Of a stretch of DNA of 64,000 bases, positions 23,120-32,710 are shown one piece after another. Location: assembly GCA_033964015.1 (NCBI GenBank), contig CM066922.1:25662961-25726960 (forward strand), read 5' to 3'. Every line of letters starts with the position of its first letter. Within the stretch, counting starts at the first letter, position 1. Below the pieces are notes generated by a model. The model made no database searches. It saw nothing but the letters and a program-made list of their open reading frames with translations, and was not told the DNA's origin. A program made the position numbers and the translations under genes. This DNA is from Scolanthus callimorphus. Its lineage: Eukaryota; Cnidaria; Anthozoa; Actiniaria; Edwardsiidae.

Positions 23120-25262
23120 GTGGTCCATATTCATATGTAGTGGTACTGGACGATGGGCGTGTCTGGAAGAGACATGTGGAGCACATACGCCGTGATAGTA
23201 TGCAGAGAAGAGGGGACCCTGAACCATCCACAGATCAGCCGACCATGGAGACTCAAGTGTCAGTGGTCCATATTCTTATGTAGTGGTACTGGACGATGGG
23301 CGTGTCTGGAAGAGACATGTGGAGCACATACGCCGTGATAGTATGCAGAGAAGAGGGGACCCTGAACCATCCACAGATCAGCCGCCCATGGAGACTCAAG
23401 TGTCAGTGGTCCATATTCTTATGTAGTGGTACTGGACGATGGGCGTGTCTGGAAGAGACATGTGGAGCACATACGCCGTGATAGTATGCAGAGAAGAGGG
23501 GACCCTGAACCATCCACAGATCAGCCGCCCATGGAGACTCAAGTGTCAGTGGTCCATATTCTTATGTAGTGGTACTGGACGATGGGCGTGTCTGGAAGAG
23601 ACATGTGGAGCACATACGCCGTGATAGTATGCAGAGAAGAGGGGACCCTGAACCATCCACAGATCAGCCGCCCATGGAGACTCAAGTGTCAGTGGTCCAT
23701 ATTCTTATGTAGTGGTACTGGACGATGGGCGTGTCTGGAAGAGACATGTGGAGCACATACGCCGTGATAGTATGCAGAGAAGAGGGGACCCTGAACCATC
23801 CACAGATCAGCCACCATGGAGACTCAAGTGTCAGTGGTCCATATTCATATGTAGTGGTACTGGACGATGGGCGTGTCTGGAAGAGACATGTGGAGCACAT
23901 ACGCCGTGATAGTATGCAGAGAAGAGGGGACCCTGAACCATCCACAGATCAGCCGCCATGGAGACTCAAGTGTCAGTGGTCCATATTCATATGTAGTGGT
24001 ACTGGACGATGGGCGTGTCTGGAAAAGACATGTGGAGCACATACGCCGTGATAGTATGCAGAGAAGAGGGGACCCTGAACCATCCACAGATCAGCCGCCC
24101 ATGGAGACTCAAGTGTCAGTGGTCCATATTCATATGTAGTGGTACTGGACGATGGGCGTGTCTGGAAAAGACATGTGGAGCACATACGCCGTGATAGTAT
24201 GCAGAGAAGAGGGGACCCTGAACCATCCACAGATCAGCCGCCCATGGAGACTCAAGTGTCAGTGGTCCATATTCTTATGTAGTGGTACTGGACGATGGGC
24301 GTGTCTGGAAAAGACATGTGGAGCACATACGCCGTGATAGTATGCAGAGAAGAGGGGACCCTGAACCATCCACAGATCAGCCGACCATGGAGACTCAAGT
24401 GTCAGTGGTCCATATTCTTATGTAGTGGTACTGGACGATGGGCGTGTCTGGAAAAGACATGTGGAGCACATACGCCGTGATAGTATGCAGAGAAGAGGGG
24501 ACCCTGAACCATCCACAGATCAGCCGACCATGGAGACTCAAGTGTCAGTGGTCCATATTCTTATGTAGTGGTACTGGACGATGGGCGTGTCTGGAAGAGA
24601 CATGTGGAGCACATACGCAGTGATAGTATGCAGAGAAGAGGGGACCCTGAACCATCCACAGATCAGCCGACCATGGAGACTCAAGTGTCAGTGGTCCATA
24701 TTCATATGTAGTGGTACTGGACGATGGGCGTGTCTGGAAAAGACATGTGGAGCACATACGCCGTGATAGTATGCAGAGAAGAGGGGACCCTGAACCATCC
24801 ACAGATCAGCCGCCCATGGAGACTCAAGTGTCAGTGGTCCATATTCTTATGTAGTGGTACTGGACGATGGGCGTGTCTGGAAAAGACATGTGGAGCACAT
24901 ACGCCGTGATAGTATGCAGAGAAGAGGGGACCCTGAACCATCCACAGATCAGCCGCCCATGGAGACTCAAGTGTCAGTGGTCCATATTCTTATGTAGTGG
25001 TACTGGACGATGGGCGTGTCTGGAAAAGACATGTGGAGCACATACGCCGTGATAGTATGCAGAGAAGAGGGGACCCTGAACCATCCACAGATCAGCCGAC
25101 CATGGAGACTCAAGTGTCAGTGGTCCATATTCATATGTAGTGGTACTGGACGATGGGCGTGTCTGGAAGAGACATGTGGAGCACATACGTCGTGATAGTA
25201 TGCAGAGAAGAGGGGACCCTGAACCATCCACAGATCAGCCGCCCATGGAGACTCAAGTGCCA
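23120..25262. repeat. Fifteen tandem copies of a 143-bp unit
   Basis: Units begin with GTGGTCCATATTC at 23120, 23263, 23406, 23549, 23692, 23835, 23977, 24119, 24262, 24405, 24548, 24691, 24834, 24977 and 25120. Thirteen intervals or units are 143 bp; the two starting at 23835 and 23977 measure 142 because of a single-base loss. Sequence identity is very high. The unit derives from the WKRHVE/HIRRDS segment of the Gypsy pol end. As 143 is not a multiple of three, the frame changes at each unit, so the array is non-coding. Confidence 0.95.
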
Positions 25263-25334
25263 CCACCGGTCCCTTTAACAGTACAAAGTGAGGCTTTGCC
25301 TATAACGGTGCCTCCTACCCAAGAATACCAGGCA

Positions 25335-25487
25335 ACAACACCGACATGTAATGCAGAGATACCAGTTGAGTCACATCCCTCACTAGTACTCTTTCTCCTG
25401 TATAAAACTATCTGTACTTAGCATGCACATTATGTAATCCATCCAGCAACACCGACATGTAATGCAGAGATACCAGTTGAGTCACAG
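25335..25487 (+). repeat. 40-bp direct repeat flanking ~72 bp
   Basis: CAACACCGACATGTAATGCA and the following GAGATACCAGTTGAGTCACA occur twice, starting near 25335 and 25447. The first copy leads into unrelated sequence with a stop; the second leads back into the pol tail. Confidence 0.8.
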
Positions 25488-25619
25488 GACAGTGGTACGC
25501 AGCCTAAGGAGACCCATACACCACTGCGGAGATCTTCTAGGATCAGAAGGGCTCCAGAGAGATTGATTGAGACCAGTCAAACTGACTATGAAGAACATAG
25601 TGAAATAACTCTTCTTATT

Positions 25620-26784
25620 GAGATTGGGACTTGTTTGAGACTTTTAAGTTCTTAAAAGAACTGGTACACTATTATTTGTTTATTAGGCAGTTGTCATACC
25701 ATATTGCACGTTACGTGACCTTACAATTAATATATAGATTTAGGCAATGCCTAAAAGCGGAACTCCAATCATACACACCCCACGTCTTACTCACAAGGAG
25801 CTCACCTTTACAGTTTAAATCAAGAAAATTCATGTTATAGGAATGCAATAAATAAACTTGGAAGCTAAAAATAAAAATAGCATAAGAAGCAATTTCAATT
25901 TCTTTCCTCCGAAAGTCTCCGTCGTGTTGAGTTGAATTCATTCTTACTTGGCAAGTTTTTGCACAAAGCCAAATTTTCCTAAATATATTATTCGGCTAAA
26001 ACCATTGCAATTTTCTGTTATTGTCAATCCTGTTCAATCCAGTTCTGGCTCCCCGTTATCGTAGATCTCATATGTGTATTCGAAGAACACGTCGCTTGCA
26101 GCTTTTACGGAAGAAACTGTTGTTTAAATTTGGCGTGGTTCGCACCCACGAGTTTGTCTCAGTTTGACTCAACAAAAATTTCGTCTGAATGAACTCGAGT
26201 GAGCCGACGCGGGCGCGTGTCTGGAGTTTTTTCGGCGGGAAAATGAAGGAGCGACTTCCGGTGCGTGTCCTCTGCCAAACACCGCGTCAAAGCACCGCGG
26301 CACTGTCCTGGAGGACAAAATGACGCGCGCGCTCAGTGATCCAAGACGGACTGTGATTGGCTGTGTACACGGGTCGCCACTAACGCAAGTGCGCATGCGT
26401 AAATAAGAGCCCGCGATGTTTTCGTAAGCCGCTGAACGCATCGTTTTTGGCTTGGATGGGTTGCTTTCTCATGTGACGTTGAATGATACGTATGGGGCTC
26501 CACTCCGTGCCTTCGGCACGGGGAGTTCCGCTATTATGCAGTTGCTATTATTTTCTAAATTTCCTTTTTTATTTACAAACCGTATCAAAGTCGAACATGA
26601 AGTGAACTACATTTGCCATCTTGACCTTTTGACATCGCGAAAGAAACCATTTATTTGATGCTATTCAAATTAAGTTTTTTTTCAGGAAAGGTATTATCGT
26701 TGGTTAGCTGACGAAGTGTTATAACTACAAATATTCTTATGCCACTGATGACTTGGAAATTTAGCCCACGGTAACGAATTCTGC
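25620..26784. other. Intergenic; CpG-rich promoter-like block at 26160-26460
   Basis: No coding exon is supported. From 26160 to 26460 the sequence is rich in CpG and contains TGCGCATGCGTAA, an NRF1-like site, followed by TAAATAAGAG. This could be a promoter or a repeat. A hairpin CCGTGCCTTCGGCACGG lies at 26508-26524. Confidence 0.3.
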
Positions 26785-26885
26785 GTTCTGATTGGTTCTC
26801 GGCGTCCGGCCTCGGGCAAGGCTTTCCCTCTCGGTCACAGGTTTTCCCTGTACGGACCTCCCAGCCGGTAAATAACATATATTTA
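26785..26885 (-). repeat. Repeat shared with 39046-39160
   Basis: On the minus strand it reads GTTATTTACCGGCTGGGAGG, GGGAAAACCTGTGACCGAG and GGCCGGACGCCGAG. The plus strand at 39046 has the same order with small changes. A dispersed non-coding repeat. Confidence 0.6.
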
Positions 26886-27803
26886 TGCTCATGGTTTACA
26901 CTAACAGAGTACCGTAATCACATAGCCTGCTAGCCGGCTCTCCAGTGGGAGATTAGATTTTTTTTTTCGATTAGATTTTTTGGCGCGACACAGGAAACCC
27001 GCGCACCAAAAGATCAAATATCCGGCCATCCTAATTAGTCCAGTCAATCTACGAGATTTTGTAGGTCCGGTTGGAACTAATTGCAATAGAATTTTTCTCA
27101 ACGGCATATGAACCAGTTTAGTGAGCTAGTTAACAGAAAAAAAGTCCTCAAAAATCCCTTTAGCGGAACATGCCGAAAACGAGGAATTAAAATTCGGCCG
27201 AAAACCACAGGGTACCCGCGTCAAAATAAATTCCATTATTTAAAAGAACGCTACAATTATTGGTATATTTTTGCATTTCAAGTACCGTTATTATTTACAG
27301 GCAATTTCTAATATATTCTCTATATGTTTTGACATTTAAAACGATTTGAAAAATCGATACTGTACTCCGGCCCGTGTGCCGTGGCCCGTGTGGGCCAGCA
27401 ACCGAAACCCTCCCCCTCTTGCGGATTTTAAGAGACATATACCATTTTGAAGCTTAGATCGAGAACATTCCAAATGAGTTTGTTTACATAAAAACTGGCG
27501 GGTGTGACCGTGAGGCGGCATTGTTTATTCATGTCAAAAACCACAGGGTACCCAATTAATGTTTTTCCAAAATTCACGCGGAAATTATGATGCGACACAA
27601 CAAAAGCCAAATTGTCAAGTTTATCACTCGTATTAAGCAAATGAATATGATAAATAGTCTTCTTTTTCGCCTATTTTCAACTTTTTAGACATCGTGGCTG
27701 AAAAGTGTAAGCCTCCAGATTAGACACTTCTATCCCTGTATTTTTCTTTATACCACAACGCGCGCGTTTCTCGAATTTTGATTGGCTTTCAGCCATGGTA
27801 CAT

Positions 27804-27992
27804 ATAAGCAATAAAGAGCGGATTTCAGTGGTTTATGTGATAAACGCACGAGGGATGCTGCAAAAACAAGAGAAATGTCTGAAACTCACAAGCCGTAGGC
27901 GAGTGAATTTCAAACTTTTCAAGTGTTTTTGCAGCATCTCAAGTGCGTTTATCACATTATAAACCGCAGAAATCCGCTTTTTATTGCTTTTA
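27804..27992. mobile_element. MITE, second member of the AGAGCGGATTTC family
   Basis: The ends ATAAGCAATAAAGAGCGGAT and the complement in AATCCGCTTTTTATTGCT frame inner inverted sequence (GTTTATGTGATAAACGCACG / GTGCGTTTATCACATTATAA). Non-coding. Confidence 0.65.
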
Positions 27993-28191
27993 TAAAATAG
28001 CATTGCATCTGCTGTGCGTTGATAATGTGAGGATTGACAGTTCGCAACCAATCAGAGCGCTCGTACTATCTTAGCTATTTTATAAAAAAAAAGTTTATAA
28101 TATAGCTACGATTTAATGCGTGCTCTGATTGGTCCAAGTCTATGCTCTCGTACACCGATAAAGCAATGGGTCTCCCCCACTATATCATAAA

Positions 28192-28334
28192 AGCATTAGA
28201 GAGCACAGCTTTCTATGACTTTATCGGCAAATAGAGCACTTGTGATGTTGGGAGAGAAACTCGAAAAATTTCTAAATCACGAGCCACGCTCTCGTGTCTC
28301 TTCCAACATCACGCGAAAGTTGTGCTCTAATGCT
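28192..28334. repeat. Inverted repeat AGCATTAGAG.AGCACA
   Basis: AGCATTAGAGAGCACA on the left is answered by TGTGCTCTAATGCT on the right. The inner parts TGTGATGTTGGGAGAG and CTCTTCCAACATCACG pair as well. A foldback-type element without a gene. Confidence 0.6.
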
Positions 28335-28736
28335 TAAAATACCACGAAACGCGCCATTATCAGTGCGCGCGCTAAAAGAACCAATGAAAACACCTTTTGG
28401 CTGCTCGCGCGTGCTGTTTTTGTTTGTATTTTTTCGTTTTTGTTGTGGTATAAAACCCGCTGACACAAAACAATATCTGCTCGTGACTTCCATTCACCCT
28501 GCGGACTGACTTTCAGACTGGCGTACCCCCCTCGGCTACAAAACGCACCCAAAATCCTTAAACAAGCGTTCCCCATCATTTGTGACTCAGAACGATTGAA
28601 GAAAATAATATCAGAACTCCCTATGGTGGCTTTCAGACGCCAGGCTTTCAGACGCCAACCTAACCTGAGAGATATCTTAGTGAGAGCCCGAGTTCCATCT
28701 TCTTAGACAACTGCAAGTGGTGGGATAAACTTGAAT

Positions 28737-29081
28737 ATGACTTGTGGGGACCGCAGGTGTAAGTTCGTAGACGTAAACGACACTTTCGTCAGCTCTCGTA
28801 CAACAGCACGCTGGACTGTAAGAGTAGCAATGTTCTACCTTATATCGTGTACTAAGTGTCGCATGCAGTACGTAGGCCAAACCAGCTGTCCTCTACATGA
28901 AAAATTTAGAACGCACAAGTGCACTATCAACCATTACAGAAGTTATGCTGAGACATCAGCAGTGGCGGCCCATTTCAATCCCACCAACGCAGGACATATC
29001 CTAGAAGATCTGGTGTTAAAATGCACCAAGAAAGTTTCGAAGGCGGAAGATCTGTTGTCAGTTGAGGGTTACTTGATATAG
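28737..29081 (+). pseudogene. Penelope GIY-YIG endonuclease domain fragment
   Basis: The open frame carries a Cys-rich lead (MTCGDRRCKF) and the module YLISCTKCRMQYVGQTSCPL followed by FRTHKCTI, which is the usual C..C-QYVG-T core of the Penelope GIY-YIG nuclease, with R/H further on. It ends in TAG at 29079-29081. The upstream linker contains a 15-bp tandem duplication (28628-28642 and 28643-28657). The domain alone cannot support retrotransposition. Confidence 0.7.
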
Positions 29082-29224
29082 AAGCTCAAGACAATGGCCC
29101 CTGATGGCCTCACCCTGCGAGAAGAACTTTAATTATATTATAATTACACGCGCGCGTTCATCTTCCATATCTTGCGCGCCTCATAGTTTATACGCGTGAC
29201 ATGTAACTTGTTTTTGTAACCGTC

Positions 29225-29255
29225 CTGATGAAGGACAGAATTAATAGTCCGAAAC
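29225..29255 (+). ncRNA. Hammerhead-ribozyme-like core in the Penelope 3' tail
   Basis: CTGATGA (29225-29231), a stem GGAC/GTCC (29233-29236 with 29247-29250) closed by a 10-base loop, and GAAAC (29251-29255) follow in the order of a hammerhead catalytic core. Penelope-like elements are known to carry hammerhead ribozymes. No complete stems I and III could be found by eye, so activity is not claimed. Confidence 0.4.
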
Positions 29256-29502
29256 GTAAACTTTAATCTTGCTTCTGCTTGGTGAAATACTTTGTCTAAT
29301 TATCAGTTGTTTTCATAAATCAAACGTTGCGGATTCGGATTGAGGCGAAACTTTGTGCAGATCCGTGCGATTCCGTGCGCTACATTCTGTACAAAAGTAG
29401 CTACGAAAATTATAAGCGTGCAGCCGGAAACTCTTCCCCTACTCCTGCAGCAGCGTCATACCACAGTTGACAACCCGGCACACGACTCTCCTTGCTTGAA
29501 AT

Positions 29503-29640
29503 GGTAAGGTGTAAGTGCAAGAGTGACTGCAGGACCCATAGATGCACATGTAAAAAGAAAGGACTGCTGTAACCCAGCCTGCACTGAGTGCAAAACAGGG
29601 ATTCGCCCCCTTCCTGATCTAGACATTGAAATGCAAGATA
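29503..29640 (+). pseudogene. Fragment encoding a CxC-type cysteine-rich motif
   Basis: The frame reads VRCKCKSDCRTHRCTCKKKG and then meets a stop; after one missing base it continues CNPACTECKTG. The spacing (CxC...C...CxC...C...C..C) recalls Tesmin/TSO1-like CXC motifs that also occur in repeat-borne cnidarian proteins. It is short and broken. Confidence 0.4.
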
Positions 29641-30553
29641 GTGATCTTTATCTGCAAATATAACTCTAGTTTCTGATAAACAAGGTTTTATCTGCTAGCT
29701 GTACCATTTGTTGTAGTTCACATTTCATACACTCACTCAATTCGATTCAAATCCTGCAAAACGCAGTAAAACGATATTGCATTGTCACTGTGTTTTTGAC
29801 ATTGGCCAGAAGGGATGTTTGAGTACTTGCAGTATTTTATTAGCGTTCTTTATTTTCCTTCGTCATATACTACCACCAGCTAAAACTATTTGTTTGTTTG
29901 TTTCTTTTTTAGTTGTCGCATGAGCACAAACAAAACAGTTTATTTCTAGACTTCGGTCACCAGTAGTTTTCGGACTCAATCAAAATTGCTCGATTTTGGC
30001 ATTGGCCCAATCGCGACTTTCTGAAAATGAGTTCGGTCAACGAAAAAACTTTTTTAATCATCAAAACAGATAAGAATTATTAGACATTGCTTGCAAATAA
30101 TTATGGGTCTCTAAATACAAAAGATACCAAGAATTTGAGCGGTTATTTCAAAAATATAACTTTTTGTGACGCGGGTACCCTGTGGTTTTCGGCCAAATTT
30201 TAATTCCTCGTTTTCGGCATGTTCCGCTAAAGGGATTTTTGAGGACTTTTTTCTGTTAACTAGGTCACTAAACTAGTTCATATGCCGTTGAGAAAAATTC
30301 TATTGCAATTAGTTCCAACTGGAACTACAATATCACTGGACTAATTATTCAAACCAGACGAGAAGCAAAAATCGTAGTCATAATCAAAGTCGTAAATAGC
30401 GTCGTAATCGTAGACGTGAGGATCAGAACGATTTGTTTTTCTAACGATTACTATTACGACTAAATCGCTTACGTTTCCAGTACAAACTAATCAATCGCTA
30501 TCATAAGCGATGAGCCAATCAAATTACTCTGCTCTAGTCTTCGATCGTGCAAA

Positions 30554-31429
30554 TGGCTGATTGCATTTTTAAACCGCACCGGGGGGTTGAGGGCTTCGCT
30601 TAAAAAGACCCCCTGCCCCGGAATTTCCACTCGTGAAACAGACACCCTCCCCTGGAATTTCCATTTTGTGGCAATGTACCTCTGGAAAATCTATTTTTGG
30701 ATAAAATGGCCCTGGAAGGTCATATTTTATACCCCTCCAGACAGCCCCCCTCAAGCACATTAAGGCCTGGAATTCTAAATGGGCATGGAAATCGCTTTAA
30801 TCTACTTAACGCAGGCTAAGTTTTGGCACAGTGATGCCAAAACACGACGAACTTAAAATTTTGGTACGATAGTCACGAGGACACGTGACGTCACGAGGCA
30901 GGTCACGTGACTAAACAGTAAATGGCGTTTCCGGTGATGGAGAAAACGTCTAACTGTACATCTCTGGTGAAAATGGATAGGTCTCAGCAATGAGAAACAT
31001 CGTACGGTTTTGGTTGCTGAACTATCATTTATCATTAACGAGATATAAGGGTCACGTGACCTAATTAATATATCAGCCCCTTAAAGCACCTTCAGGGAGC
31101 AAACTTTTCCCACCGGTTAAAACGTCACTCACTTTTCAAAAAGGAGTTAAACTCGCCACCGGAAAAAGTTTTCAACTTTGAAAAGTGAAAATGTCACGTG
31201 ACTGGCCACGTGACCAGTGTATCGGCCGAAATTCCATACTAAAACATTTCGCTCGATGAATGTCAGCTATCCTGAAAATTTCATGCCCTATCATTAATGA
31301 TTAGCAAAGCTATTTGAAATCTTTATACACTTGAGCCCTCCCGTGGAATTTTCAGAGACCAATACAACCTCCCTGGAAAATTTTCCGTAGGTCCTCAACC
31401 CCCGTGCGGTTTAAAAATGCAATCAGCCA
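30554..31429. mobile_element. MITE, TIR TGGCTGATTGCATTTTTAAA, with a large internal insert
   Basis: The left end TGGCTGATTGCATTTTTAAA is followed by CCGCACCGGGGGGTTGAGG; the right end is the complement. The outer parts carry GGAATTTCCA/TGGAAATTCC motifs. About 580 bases near 30745-31325 are absent from the sister copy at 38655-39003 and contain several CACGTG palindromes, so they are read as a later insertion. Confidence 0.7.
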
Positions 31430-32588
31430 ATATGTAGAGTCTGCGAACAGGCGCGGATCCAGGGACACCGCGGCAAAACGCAATTCACATGCGCTAATGA
31501 AGTCAGTTGAAAAACAAAAACTACATAACGACAGCGAACGACAATTTTTGACTTTAAACCATTTAATTTTCGCCTCGGGTGCAAGCCTTTAAAGGCCCAT
31601 AATCACCCAAGCCGCATTGCAGGCGGACAAGAATAAAGCGCAGGCGCGGACAATTCGATGCAAATTTTCATTTTCAACTTGTGAGAACCCCTTTAGGACC
31701 TACAGTATCAGCCAATACAGCAGTTTTTAAACTTTGGCAAGCTACTCAAACAAAATATTCAACCAAAACTATCCTAAATGAATATACAACGAAGATTCGA
31801 TTGATGTTTGAACAAATAGCGATTCGAGAGAGACGTTTCCTGGTGTAACCGAAGTGGAAAGCACAGATTCAAAATGGCGACCTGATGCGCTGGGTCGGAA
31901 ATGTAACTTCCGAACATACGATTCGGACGAAACTCGGGGAATACATAACAATGCATCCTTTGTTTTATTTTAAATTTACATATCGGTAAGTCCGCGAATA
32001 AAGCACGAAAAACACCCCAGCAATGTTTCAGCCAATCAGAGAGCAGAATTTGAGTCAGTTTTTGAGGGGCTACTGCGCGTGCGTCGCCACAGGGTACCGT
32101 ACTTCTTAAACGAATGATTACTTAATAACAATAGATCCGATTGAAAACAGAGCGCAAAGGTTGCCGGTTGACTATGGGCCTTTAAGGGCGCGGTGCAAAC
32201 GTTTAGAGTCTTCACAAAAAGGTATGATCATATTCTAGTTGCGCTGCAATTTTTGGCCCTACATTTTGTGTCTAGAGCTTACGTTTTCCAAATCTCAAGG
32301 ACAGCACGATATATTTTTGATATGTAGATTATTTCTTTTGTTTTCATTTCACAGGAAGTGAATCTTTAGCGCATGGCAAATGCGTTTTGCCGCGGTGTTG
32401 GATACAGGAAAACATTTGACAGGTTTACGAAAATCGAAAACTTCCGTTATCTTTCTCGCCTCGATGTTCAATGCACGTGCAAACCTATATATAATGTTTT
32501 TAAGGTCGGTGATTGGCTCTTGAGAATATCAAAAGCCAAGGAAAACACAATTCAGATCATTTTACCAGTTGTAAACCGTTCTGGATCC
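31430..32588. other. Intergenic, no gene recognised
   Basis: Small open frames (for example 31404-31592 and 32373-32786) overlap repeats and show no domain or splice pattern. No repeat ends were found. Confidence 0.4.
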
Positions 32589-32648
32589 ATCCTCGGAGAC
32601 CCAGGGGATTTTTCCTCTGCTGGAAAAATCCCCTGGATCTCCGAGGAT
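32589..32648. repeat. 60-bp hairpin at the 3' side of the STAND gene
   Basis: ATCCTCGGAGACCCAGGGGA and TTTTTCC are mirrored by GGAAAAA, TCCCCTGG and ATCTCCGAGGAT around a six-base loop. It is a dispersed hairpin repeat about 60 bases beyond the stop of the gene. Confidence 0.7.
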
Positions 32649-32710
32649 GTTCTGGATCCGCGCCTGGCGCCGAGCAAACATGGCAGCGAGACAAGCTGTG
32701 TACGTCGCTG

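Larger units (their letters stand above)
23068..25618 (+). pseudogene. Gypsy pol 3' end, blown up by tandem repeats
   Basis: The left edge (23068-23260) encodes the end of a Gypsy integrase, with TNKWWQGCIA, GPYSYVVVLDDGRVWKRHVE and HIRRDSM, which is the usual W-x-G...GP-SY-V...G-WKRH-(D/E) module. The frame is destroyed by the 143-bp array but resumes after 25259 as a Pro-rich tail (VPPPVPLTVQ-like) that ends in LRRSSRIRRAPERL, the basic C-terminus common in Gypsy pol. A 40-bp segment of this tail is repeated at 25335 and 25447. No 3' LTR was found. Confidence 0.65.
28510..29290 (+). mobile_element. Penelope-like element, 3' part
   Basis: The linker downstream of the RT domain is recognisable near 28560-28680 (ILKQAFPIICDSERLKKII, then FRRQPNLRDILVRARV). 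The GIY-YIG domain and a 3' untranslated tail follow. Upstream RT sequence is absent, so the copy is truncated. Confidence 0.65.
27032..30347. mobile_element. 3.3-kb element with ~200-bp inverted ends, holding nested debris
   Basis: The left end TAATTAGTCCAGT continues as GGAACTAATTGCAATAGAAT and CAACGGCATATGAAC, then AACATGCCGAAAACGAGG and ACCACAGGGTACCCGCGTCA. The right end (30168-30347) is the reverse complement of all of this. The inside holds a MITE, an inverted repeat, a Penelope remnant and a Cys-rich fragment. No transposase was identified. Confidence 0.65.

Noticed and set aside
23153..25195. A protein made of repeated 61-residue modules
   Set aside because: The unit length of 143 (or 142) is not a multiple of three, so no frame runs through; each module frame ends in a stop.
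23120..25262. CRISPR-like look of the regular array
   Set aside because: The 143-bp units are contiguous with no unique spacers, and the unit is retrotransposon coding sequence in a eukaryotic context.
26160..26480. A CpG-rich promoter with an NRF1-like site
   Set aside because: No gene start was found on either side, so it is kept only as a possibility in the intergenic entry.
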